From positions 1-35,329 of the forward strand of contig JAFOXR010000067.1 of assembly GCA_017391675.1 (NCBI GenBank): a DNA stretch of 35,329 nt, in the 5' to 3' direction. Below, in pieces: positions 23,655 to 31,287 of this stretch. A program made the position numbers and the translations under genes. Origin of the DNA: Muribaculaceae bacterium (GTDB lineage Bacteria > Bacteroidota > Bacteroidia > Bacteroidales > Muribaculaceae). Positions within the stretch are counted from its first letter, which is position 1; every line of letters starts with the position of its first letter. The notes below the pieces were generated by a model that saw nothing but the letters and a program-made list of their open reading frames with translations, did not search any database and had not been told where the DNA came from.

Positions 23655-24572
23655 ATGGAAAAATTCCAATTGAATATACTTGGCTGCGGTTCTGCCACTT
23701 GTACAACCCAACATCTGCAAACTTCACAAGTGCTGGACATTCGTGACAACCTGTTCATGATTGACTGCGGAGAAGGGACACAACTGCAAATGAGAAGAAT
23801 GAAACTGAAGTTTGCCCGGCTAAACAATATTTTCATCAGTCATCTGCATGGCGACCACTGTTTCGGATTGCTTGGCATGCTTTCCACTCTTGCATTGCTA
23901 GGAAAAACCGGGACAATGACCATACATATATTCAAGGAAGGTGCTGAATTCTTCAAGAATGCACTTGACTTTTTCGCATACGACATGCCCTTTGAAGTAA
24001 AGTTCAATGTTATACCTAACTCTAAGGCTGTAATCTATGAAGACGATGCCATCACAGTGACAACAATCCCGCTGAATCACAGAGTGCCTACCGTAGGTTT
24101 CCTTTTCAGGGAAAAACCCAAGAACAGGCATATCAACCGAGAAATGACCGATTTCTACAATATCCCTATATACAAGCTTAACGACATTCGCAAGGGTGCC
24201 GATTTCGTAACGGCCGACGGCAAGACCATAGCAAACGAGTTGCTCACCAGACCTGCCGACCGCTCTATCAGCTATGCCTACTGTTCCGATACTAAATTCT
24301 CCAAGAAAGTGATTAATGCAGTAAAAGATGTTGACTGGCTGTATCATGAATCTACCTATGCCGACGACAAGTATCTTTCGGCCAGGAAACGCGGGCACAG
24401 CACTGCACGCGAAGCAGCAACTGTTGCTCATGAAGCAGGCGTGAAGCACCTTATCCTAGGACATTTCTCATCACAATACAATGACAATACACGCTTCAAG
24501 ACCGAAGCTCTTGAAGTTTTCCACGATGTAACCCTTGCAAAAGAGGGACTTCGCATTGACCTGACGAAATAA
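23655..24572 (+). CDS. rnz: ribonuclease Z (tRNA 3' endonuclease)
   Basis: Metallo-beta-lactamase-fold enzyme that cuts pre-tRNAs after the discriminator base. This fits the two tRNA genes here, which lack encoded CCA. The 305 residues show the zinc motif SHLHGDHCFGLLG (His63, His65, Asp67, His68), an N-terminal LGCGSATCT, MIDCGEGTQLQ, NHRVPTVGFLF, CSDTKFS, HESTYADD and, near the end, HLILGHFSSQY. The frame opens with TTG at 23637; the ATG at 23655 gives the standard N-terminus. No consensus promoter is clear. Confidence 0.96.
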   Translation: MEKFQLNILGCGSATCTTQHLQTSQVLDIRDNLFMIDCGEGTQLQMRRMKLKFARLNNIFISHLHGDHCFGLLGMLSTLALLGKTGTMTIHIFKEGAEFFKNALDFFAYDMPFEVKFNVIPNSKAVIYEDDAITVTTIPLNHRVPTVGFLFREKPKNRHINREMTDFYNIPIYKLNDIRKGADFVTADGKTIANELLTRPADRSISYAYCSDTKFSKKVINAVKDVDWLYHESTYADDKYLSARKRGHSTAREAATVAHEAGVKHLILGHFSSQYNDNTRFKTEALEVFHDVTLAKEGLRIDLTK

Positions 24573-24595
24573 TTTTCAAAAAAAGCAGCCACCGC

Positions 24596-24628
24596 TGCAA
24601 CCTTTTGCTACATTCATTGCATCTAATA
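24596..24628 (+). promoter_or_regulatory. putative ECF-type promoter of the DUF6249-sigma operon
   Basis: TGCAACCTTTT (24596-24606) is followed by GCATCTAATA (24619-24628). The motif resembles the one ahead of the other ECF sigma gene (TGCAACTTTT .. GTCTTAT, minus strand, 13090-13061), with a spacer 1-2 bases longer. It would give a leader of about 65 nt before the ATG at 24699. Confidence 0.5.
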
Positions 24629-24698
24629 CTCAGAAAACGGGGCAATGACACTATTGTCTACCCTGTACAACTAATGTATAATAATAAAACAGAACAAT

Positions 24699-25547
24699 AT
24701 GAAAACTAGAATCCTATCATTCGTTACAGCTGGAGCTATTGCTCTAAGCATGCCTTTATACGCTGTAAACGACAGTATTTCTCAAGCTGCAGAACAGCGC
24801 ATTGAAAAATCGGCAAAAGAATTGGCTGCCGAAACTGTTGAACTTGCCGCATCGGCCGTAAAGGACGCGAAAAAGAGTACTAAGGACCTGAAAGAATATG
24901 TAGACAGTCGGCTTGACGACACTATTATCCTGGGGGGCGAACCTGTAACCAGAGCGCAAGACCGCAATGAATTGATTGAATTTCATAATGCTGAGCATGA
25001 AAGGGAACAGGAAATCATTGAGCAAAGTTTTGACTTCGTGGAAAGACTTGGGAAAGGCATTACATTCCTTATTGTAGTTACTGCGATACTCATTATAGTG
25101 TCTTCCTACCTTAAGCGCCGACAGAAATACAAGATTATAGAGAAAGCTATAGAGAACAATTATCCTCTACCTCCAGGATTCTTGGGTAAAGATGTTCGCC
25201 CTACAACCGTTCAGCACATACATTACACTCAAGGCTATCCAGCCAACGGCAATACGAACATCAAGAATGTCACCGAATTTAAGGTGAACGATTGGGCAAA
25301 CTTCCGTAGCGGAATCAAATGGTGCGCGTGGGGACTGGCTTTCTTGCTGTTCTTTTTAATTATCGATGCTCCTGTGTGGGTATTCGCCATCATTCCTCTA
25401 ATCATAGGCATAGGAAAACTATATGCTAGCTACAAGATTCAGCAGTCAATAGACAATGCTAACAGCAGTGCTAAAGAAATGGACAAGAACGAGCAAACAA
25501 CTCCACCTCCATTTCAAAGCAACAATTCAAATGTGAACAAGGACTAA
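24699..25547 (+). CDS. DUF6249-type membrane protein
   Basis: A 282-residue envelope protein. It has a signal peptide (ILSFVTAGAIALSMPLYA), a helical, possibly coiled-coil Ala/Glu/Lys-rich stretch (residues 25-75), one membrane helix (GKGITFLIVVTAILIIVSS) and a cytoplasmic YLKRRQKYKIIEKAIENNYP followed by PPGF, the block I associate with DUF6249. Two further hydrophobic segments (about 205-250) and a Ser/Asn/Pro-rich tail end it. It leads an operon with an ECF sigma gene 27 bases downstream, so it may sense or transmit an envelope signal; that is inference. Confidence 0.75.
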   Translation: MKTRILSFVTAGAIALSMPLYAVNDSISQAAEQRIEKSAKELAAETVELAASAVKDAKKSTKDLKEYVDSRLDDTIILGGEPVTRAQDRNELIEFHNAEHEREQEIIEQSFDFVERLGKGITFLIVVTAILIIVSSYLKRRQKYKIIEKAIENNYPLPPGFLGKDVRPTTVQHIHYTQGYPANGNTNIKNVTEFKVNDWANFRSGIKWCAWGLAFLLFFLIIDAPVWVFAIIPLIIGIGKLYASYKIQQSIDNANSSAKEMDKNEQTTPPPFQSNNSNVNKD

Positions 25548-25574
25548 TCATTGCTTAACTAACTGCGAGAACCG

Positions 25575-26114
25575 ATGCTAAGCAAATTTGACGAAATGAA
25601 ATTGATTGCCCGTTGCGCGCTGGGAGATGACCGGCGCGCATTCGGCACACTCGTCGAGGCTTACCAGACGGAAATTCGCCGATTCTTTCTCAATATCACT
25701 TTTGGAGATGCCGCTCTGAGCGACGACCTTGCACAAGAGACTTTTATTAAAGCCTACACCAGCATCAGGAGTTTCAAAGGACTTAGCAAGTTCAGTACAT
25801 GGCTATATCGGATAGCGTACAACGAATTCTATTCCTATAACCGAAAACGGCAAGAAGAACGGCTTGACGACAACCAGAAAGCTATCAACAGCGATGACCA
25901 GCTGGGCACCTACGAAGACAGCAGCAACTCGCGCCTTGATATAAATACTGCCCTGCAGGCTCTTAACGAAACAGAACGCAGCATAATAACGCTATATTAT
26001 CTCCAGGATATTCCCATAAAGAAGATTACCGAGATAACCGATCTGCCTGAGGGCACGATAAAGTCGCACCTGTCAAGAGCCAGGACTAAAATGGCGCAAG
26101 TGCTTAAACAATAA
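25575..26114 (+). CDS. ECF RNA polymerase sigma factor
   Basis: A 179-residue ECF sigma factor. Region 2: FLNITFGDAALSDDLAQETFIKAYTSI and STWLYRIAYNEFYSYNR. Region 4: ALNETERSIITLYYLQDIPIKKI.. then EGTIKSHLSRARTKM, the DNA-binding helix-turn-helix. It differs clearly from the 164-aa ECF factor at 12537-13031, so these are two separate systems. It follows the DUF6249 gene by 27 bases, with a small membrane-protein gene 61 bases downstream. Confidence 0.95.
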   Translation: MLSKFDEMKLIARCALGDDRRAFGTLVEAYQTEIRRFFLNITFGDAALSDDLAQETFIKAYTSIRSFKGLSKFSTWLYRIAYNEFYSYNRKRQEERLDDNQKAINSDDQLGTYEDSSNSRLDINTALQALNETERSIITLYYLQDIPIKKITEITDLPEGTIKSHLSRARTKMAQVLKQ

Positions 26115-26153
26115 GAACGACAGGCTGGATTTCTTCAATACAAGTAAAATAAC

Positions 26154-26161
26154 TATCTTTG
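26154..26161 (+). promoter_or_regulatory. -7 box ahead of the 104-aa membrane-protein gene
   Basis: TATCTTTG fits TAnnTTTG, 14 bases before the ATG. No obvious -33 element, so it may be an internal promoter or coincidental. Confidence 0.35.
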
Positions 26162-26175
26162 AATACCAAACCTAT

Positions 26176-26490
26176 ATGAAAGAAGATTTTGACGACATAG
26201 CATTCAAGAAACTGCTTCAAGAAAAAGCACATAAGCCAGGGGAAAATCCTTGGTTCACTCGCAGAGTCCTCAACCGACTGCCCGAGAAAACTGAAGCAGG
26301 CAACTTCTATACAATAGAGCGATGGACCTATATCATCGGCATGGTTCTATGCATTGTATTCTGGGGCGCACTGTATGTCACCGGATTCTTTGATGTTATC
26401 ACAGTAAGAAGTCTGATATATATCATTGCCTTGACAATAGGCTCTTTTGGACTGATGATACAGACCATACGGACAATATTCACCGCATAG
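26176..26490 (+). CDS. small membrane protein downstream of ECF sigma gene
   Basis: A 104-residue protein with a charged cytoplasmic N-terminal half (NPWFTRRVLNRLPEK) and two hydrophobic helices (WTYIIGMVLCIVFWGALYV and a second near the C-terminus). The PWFTxRVxNRLP block is familiar to me from proteins next to ECF sigma genes in Bacteroidetes, but no role is established. Membrane position and location make it a candidate anti-sigma or sensor partner of the 179-aa factor. Confidence 0.75.
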   Translation: MKEDFDDIAFKKLLQEKAHKPGENPWFTRRVLNRLPEKTEAGNFYTIERWTYIIGMVLCIVFWGALYVTGFFDVITVRSLIYIIALTIGSFGLMIQTIRTIFTA

Positions 26491-26506
26491 CCTAAACACA
26501 TAGAAT

Positions 26507-26544
26507 AACAGCCTGCTTAATCAACGGGATTAAGCAGGCTGTTT
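26507..26544 (+). terminator. terminator after the ECF operon
   Basis: A perfect 16-bp stem (26507-26522 with 26528-26543) around an AACGG loop, followed only by a short TTT, between convergent operons. A very stable hairpin, and on the minus strand it would follow the terminator at 26576-26604. Confidence 0.7.
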
Positions 26545-26575
26545 CATTTCCCAACAGTCTAATTATGTCCATAGA

Positions 26576-26604
26576 CAAAAGAGGCCCGGCAATGCCGAGC
26601 CTCT
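26576..26604 (-). terminator. terminator of the secreted-protein operon
   Basis: On the minus strand AGAGGCTCGGC (26604-26594) pairs with GCCGGGCCTCT (26590-26580), one T-G wobble, loop ATT, then TTT G. It lies 26 bases past the amidase-type gene stop. Confidence 0.75.
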
Positions 26605-26629
26605 AATATGCTTAAGTATGTCCTTTTTA

Positions 26630-29600
26630 TTATAGAACAACCTTAGTAGCCTTGTTACCTTGCTTCTTGATGAAGATACCATTTTCTGGATTAGCAACCT
26701 TCACACCTTGCAAGTTGTAGTATTCTACTGGACCATTAGCTTCTGCTTCTACGCTTTCAATAGCAACCGATGCCTTACCTGCTGTGATAGTCTTAATTGC
26801 AGGTGTTTCGCTAGTGTTGTTATCAGTTGGTACTGTGAACACACCTAGATAGCGGCCAGAAGCTACCAAACGGCCAGCTGGGTCAAATGCCATTTGTTCA
26901 ATACAAGCTCCATCCTTCACAGTCTTAGCATTAACACCAATACCGTGTTCATAGCTGTACTTGTGAGTCAATACAGGAGTTGATTCGTTCCAAGTTACTG
27001 CGTAGAATTGTAGAACACCATTGTTATCGTTAGCTACAAGCATCTTGCCGTCCTTAGTTACAGCAATTGCACTACCTGCGATACCTGCGATTACATTCTT
27101 ATTTGCTTCAGTACCTGAATTGAACTTAACATTGCCGTCAAAGTCAACGAACATCAAAGCTGGAGAAGTTTCGCTATTACCTATCTCAGTCTTAGCTTGA
27201 CCTACCCAGATACCTTGTTCTACTGCCACGATAGTAGCATCATCAATCATTTCAGCTGGCAATGCGATAGTCTTGCTAGGAGCAGCACCCCAAGTATGAG
27301 CTTCGCCTGCATTGTAAACATTGATTACATACTTGCCTGCAGCATTCTTTTGATAAGCATAAATTACCTTGTTAGCACCTGCACCTACGATAGAGATACT
27401 TGCTGTAACGCCACCAACTTCTACGCCATCTTTCTTGAATGTACCGCTAGTTCTTTCACCTTCGAAGAATTGAGTGAAGCTTGTAGCCATATCAGCTGGT
27501 TCAGCTACCCAAATACCAGAGTTAGCCGCATTAGCATCTGCTACATATACGCAACCTTCAGCATCTAGAGCGATACCCATATTCTTACCGAATGTGATAC
27601 CACCTGCATAAACATCTTCATTCACGCGGTTAAATGCTTGGTCAAACAGAACAACTCCGTTAGTATCCTTGCTAGTACCAGCACAGTTAGATACATAGAT
27701 ACAACCATAGTTGTAAGATTCTGGAGAGTTGTCTACAGTAGCGTAAGCTCTATTCAATACATATTCTTCCTTATCAAGAAGAGGAAGAATGTGAGTTACC
27801 TTCTTGCTTGATACTTCTACTGCCCACTTAAGTTCTTGACCTTCTGTTCCAGGTACATCTTTAGCAGCTACAACCATAGAGTTTTCGCCTGCTATGATAT
27901 TATTCAATGCGATTTCACCAACAGAAGCACCGGTTTTAGCATCATAGAACTTCAACTTACCGCCTTCAAGACAATCTTCATTTACAGTATAAGTGAATGT
28001 GTAGTTGCCATCGGCAGCTTCAGCCTTCAAATTGTAAGCATAAACATTGCCATAGTATACTTGTTCTACATCAACTGTAGTGAAGCTGCTCACCTTATTA
28101 TCTTTATGCAAGAATAGAGTGATATCATCATTTTCTACATGAGAGCTTACCATCAACCAGTTGCAAGCTGCTGCATCAAGTTTAGTATTAGATGTTTCAA
28201 TCAAAGTAGCCTTGTCTAGACCTGCTTCTACATCATACAATGCAACACCTACGCTCTTGCTGTCAGCATCAAGTTTAGCAACAGCCATCAAAGAGTGCAG
28301 ACCATACTTGAAGAATGAGAATGCATTTTCCTTAAGAGCAACTACATCGGCACTCATTGCACCAACCTTTGTAGGAGCTTGCGCATTAGCTGCGTTAAGA
28401 GCAAGTTCAAATGGAGTAACAAGAGAACCGTCAACAACGATAGCATTATCACTGCGAGGAGAAACTACGATTCTATAGTCATCACCTATCAAGTTCTTCT
28501 TTAACACTTCTTTATCCTGGTTACGGCTTTCTTCAATCAAGCCCTTGCGAGTGATTGTGAAGATAGGCAAACGAACTTCGGTGCTACTACCTGTAGTTTC
28601 AGCTGTTGTGATAACCTTACAGTCTTCCAATCTACCGCTGATAGCCAATGATTGACCAATATAAGCATTAGAGAAGTTACCAGAAATAGCACTTGTTGTA
28701 GGAGCAAACCATATTTCAGGATCTCCAGTTGGAGTTCTTGTTGTCAAGTCCTTTTCCCACTTGTAAATGCGCCAGTTACCATGAACGCCATCAGCATCAA
28801 ACGAAGTCTTTTCAAGGTTACATGCCACTAGGATAGAGTCACTTGTGAATGCGATATCCGAAATCGACATTTCTTCGCGTTCGTCAGTAATATCACCCAC
28901 GCCATTAGTACTCAATTCACTATACACTTCTTGAGTCTTAGCGTTCAAGATATAGATATATGGTTTCTTGTCTGCATCATGAGCCAATACATATACAGAA
29001 TCACCATGAGCTAGCTCGCGACGGATAGTCTTACCTTCCAAAACAGCAAATGCCTTGTTATCAACATCCTTACGCATATCATACTTTTCAGCTACGCCAA
29101 TCCATCTTGGTTGATCAGGATTTGGATAGTTGTAACATGGAGCTGGCTGATAGTCAGTCTTTTCCATGTAGATAACAGGATAAGTAGTTTCATGACCTAC
29201 TACTGTGTATTTAGTGTGTTCACGACCATATTCTTCGTCAAGTTCAAATACTGACTTAAAGCCAGGAGCTTTAACATCGATTGTATAGTCGTCACCTGGT
29301 TCTAGTTTTTCAAACATGAACACGCCATTCCATTCAGCATCACCCTTATAAGTCTTCAACACTTCACCACCCTTGTAAAGAGTTACTTCAATGTCGTTGA
29401 TTGGACACCATTCATCAATTGAACCTGGTTCATAGTTGTAATACTTGTGAATTAGGCGTTCGTGCATATTCTTTGCAGAACCCATGATGTAACCGGTCTT
29501 TTCCTTTTCCCAACCGAAGTATTCAGCCATACCGCGAGCATAACGCACACCTTCTTGACCGCAATAGTCAGGATTCAACGCACGATGCACTGCAGGCATG

Positions 29601-30322
29601 TATTCGTGAGCATAACCTTCTGAAAGGAAACCTGGGCAGGTGTTTGGTCTTAACACGCCTAGATATCCGGCCTTACCGGTATTTTGAGAAGGCGATGACC
29701 AACCATAGTATAAATTGAAATCACCTGTCACATAAGGAGAATTACCCGGTGCCATTCTACTATGAGCCATTACATCAATACCATTTGATGTAAGGTAAGG
29801 CCAACAGTCATGAGCCATTTCACTACAAATTTCTTGAATTTCCTTTGAACCGTAAGATCCGGTTATCAAGTAAGGACATTCAGCAGGAGTTGTATAACCT
29901 TTGTGGATAAGCACTGTAAAGTTCTTTTCTCCAGCATTAGAGTGAATAGAAATGAAATAATCGGCATTATGAGCATTCGCTTCAGACGCAATTACCCACA
30001 AATCCTTATTATATACATTTGCTTGAGCATCGGTGTGAGGATATGGACCATTCTTCACACGCGACATCATGATATTTGTTGTAGGCATACCCCAGTCTAT
30101 AAGAGTTTGACGCAATTTCAAGCTCTTCCAAAGGTTGGTATTTGATTCATAGAAACCTGTTGTGTCACCTGTAGCGTGATTGATAGTAGCCATATTACGG
30201 TCACCACCTGTCCAGCTACCATGACCGGGGTTAATATAGATACGAGCCTCGGTGATAGATGCAGCGTTCATTGAGCACACTGCCATCATTCCTGCTACTA
30301 ATGATAATAATATTTTCTTCAT
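26630..30322 (-). CDS. secreted N-acetylmuramoyl-L-alanine amidase-like protein with C-terminal sorting-like domain
   Basis: A 1230-residue exported protein. After the signal peptide (residues 1-21) an Amidase_3-like zinc domain follows, with YINPGHGSWTGG (His34), GFYESNTN (Glu59) and FISIHSNAG (His), the usual ligands of cell-wall amidases that cut the lactyl-peptide bond of peptidoglycan. Residues about 300-380 resemble a carboxypeptidase-regulatory/PEGA-like beta domain (VTLYKGGEVLKTYKGDAEWNG). The large middle and C-terminal part is beta-rich with beta-propeller-like repeats such as CVYVADANAANSGIWV and KMLVANDNNGVLQFY. It ends with EYYNLQGVKVANPENGIFI, like Bacteroidetes C-terminal sorting domains. 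Much larger than usual amidases. It is the last gene of a minus-strand run of four secreted proteins. Confidence 0.85.
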   Translation of the reverse strand: MKKILLSLVAGMMAVCSMNAASITEARIYINPGHGSWTGGDRNMATINHATGDTTGFYESNTNLWKSLKLRQTLIDWGMPTTNIMMSRVKNGPYPHTDAQANVYNKDLWVIASEANAHNADYFISIHSNAGEKNFTVLIHKGYTTPAECPYLITGSYGSKEIQEICSEMAHDCWPYLTSNGIDVMAHSRMAPGNSPYVTGDFNLYYGWSSPSQNTGKAGYLGVLRPNTCPGFLSEGYAHEYMPAVHRALNPDYCGQEGVRYARGMAEYFGWEKEKTGYIMGSAKNMHERLIHKYYNYEPGSIDEWCPINDIEVTLYKGGEVLKTYKGDAEWNGVFMFEKLEPGDDYTIDVKAPGFKSVFELDEEYGREHTKYTVVGHETTYPVIYMEKTDYQPAPCYNYPNPDQPRWIGVAEKYDMRKDVDNKAFAVLEGKTIRRELAHGDSVYVLAHDADKKPYIYILNAKTQEVYSELSTNGVGDITDEREEMSISDIAFTSDSILVACNLEKTSFDADGVHGNWRIYKWEKDLTTRTPTGDPEIWFAPTTSAISGNFSNAYIGQSLAISGRLEDCKVITTAETTGSSTEVRLPIFTITRKGLIEESRNQDKEVLKKNLIGDDYRIVVSPRSDNAIVVDGSLVTPFELALNAANAQAPTKVGAMSADVVALKENAFSFFKYGLHSLMAVAKLDADSKSVGVALYDVEAGLDKATLIETSNTKLDAAACNWLMVSSHVENDDITLFLHKDNKVSSFTTVDVEQVYYGNVYAYNLKAEAADGNYTFTYTVNEDCLEGGKLKFYDAKTGASVGEIALNNIIAGENSMVVAAKDVPGTEGQELKWAVEVSSKKVTHILPLLDKEEYVLNRAYATVDNSPESYNYGCIYVSNCAGTSKDTNGVVLFDQAFNRVNEDVYAGGITFGKNMGIALDAEGCVYVADANAANSGIWVAEPADMATSFTQFFEGERTSGTFKKDGVEVGGVTASISIVGAGANKVIYAYQKNAAGKYVINVYNAGEAHTWGAAPSKTIALPAEMIDDATIVAVEQGIWVGQAKTEIGNSETSPALMFVDFDGNVKFNSGTEANKNVIAGIAGSAIAVTKDGKMLVANDNNGVLQFYAVTWNESTPVLTHKYSYEHGIGVNAKTVKDGACIEQMAFDPAGRLVASGRYLGVFTVPTDNNTSETPAIKTITAGKASVAIESVEAEANGPVEYYNLQGVKVANPENGIFIKKQGNKATKVVL

Positions 30323-30333
30323 AGCCCTATCTA

Positions 30334-31254
30334 TTATTTAATGTTAATAATATAAGTTGCACCATTTATATCACTAAACGCAATCTTTTTACCTTCAGCG
30401 CTAGCATATGGAAAAATCGCAATCATTGTATCTTGAGTAAGAACTTGGCGAGCACCACTTATTGATTGAGCTACAATACAACCACTAGTTGCTGTATGGC
30501 CGTCATCTGTAGAATTAAAACCAACTAGAGTGCTGTTGTCATACCATTGTGGGGCAAGCAAGTTACCCATAGACTTAACATTCTTACCATTGATATCACA
30601 TACGAAGCAGCCAAGACCACCTACATAGTAAACCACCTTCTTACCATCTGGAGATACAGAAGGCCAGATATATGTATAATCCTTACCGCTTGGAGCAATG
30701 ATATTAGAAACACCATTCACTGTCAATACCAATTGACCATTGCAAGAAGATGCAATAGGCTTCAATGTTTTAGTAGAAGCAAGAGTCTTTGCACCTGCAG
30801 CTGTTACAGGCTTCATTGCAGCAAGTTCACCATTTACAATTGCAAGAGCCTTACCACCTTGAAGAGACATTGCATTAAGGTTGCGACATTCACTCACGAT
30901 TTGAGTCATTGCACCAGTCTTAAAGTTCTTGTGCATAACTGTTGATTTACGCAATTTATTCACGAATTTGTCTTCGCGATACAACACTTCTGTTCCATCA
31001 GCCGAGAATTGAACATTCAATCCCGCAGCAATCGCTGTTGACAACACTTCAGTTTTACCTGATGCCAAATCATACTTCATAAGTCCACCTTGTTGGTCGC
31101 CGGTCAAAAGGACATAATCGCCCTTTGGACTGATACCTGCTACCAAACCGCCCACGTTTGGAGCATCTACCTTTTGGACAGACGCCACATCAAATACTTG
31201 CGCAAATGCTGTGGTACTCATGAAAACTACTAATGATAATAGTACCTTTTTCAT
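30334..31254 (-). CDS. secreted TolB/WD40-like beta-propeller protein
   Basis: A 306-residue protein with a signal peptide (MKKVLLSLVVFMSTTAFAQ). Beta-propeller blades are suggested by repeats such as ISPKGDYVLLTGDQQGGLMKY, FSADGTEVLYREDKF, VSPDGKKVVYYVGGLG and ASAEGKKIAFSDINGATYI (PD40-like SPDGKKVVY). Such folds usually bind proteins or ligands. Its signal sequence is nearly identical in style to the amidase-like gene 11 bases downstream, and the GHL10-like gene ends 33 bases upstream. Partner role within the module is inference. Confidence 0.8.
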   Translation of the reverse strand: MKKVLLSLVVFMSTTAFAQVFDVASVQKVDAPNVGGLVAGISPKGDYVLLTGDQQGGLMKYDLASGKTEVLSTAIAAGLNVQFSADGTEVLYREDKFVNKLRKSTVMHKNFKTGAMTQIVSECRNLNAMSLQGGKALAIVNGELAAMKPVTAAGAKTLASTKTLKPIASSCNGQLVLTVNGVSNIIAPSGKDYTYIWPSVSPDGKKVVYYVGGLGCFVCDINGKNVKSMGNLLAPQWYDNSTLVGFNSTDDGHTATSGCIVAQSISGARQVLTQDTMIAIFPYASAEGKKIAFSDINGATYIINIK

Positions 31255-31287
31255 TTTTCCTTTAGTTTATTAGTTTATAGTTAATTG

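Noticed and set aside
24654-24682. E. coli-like promoter TTGTCT-N17-TATAAT ahead of the DUF6249 gene
   Set aside because: Bacteroidetes housekeeping promoters use TAnnTTTG, and an ECF-like motif lies just upstream; this match is probably chance in AT-rich DNA.
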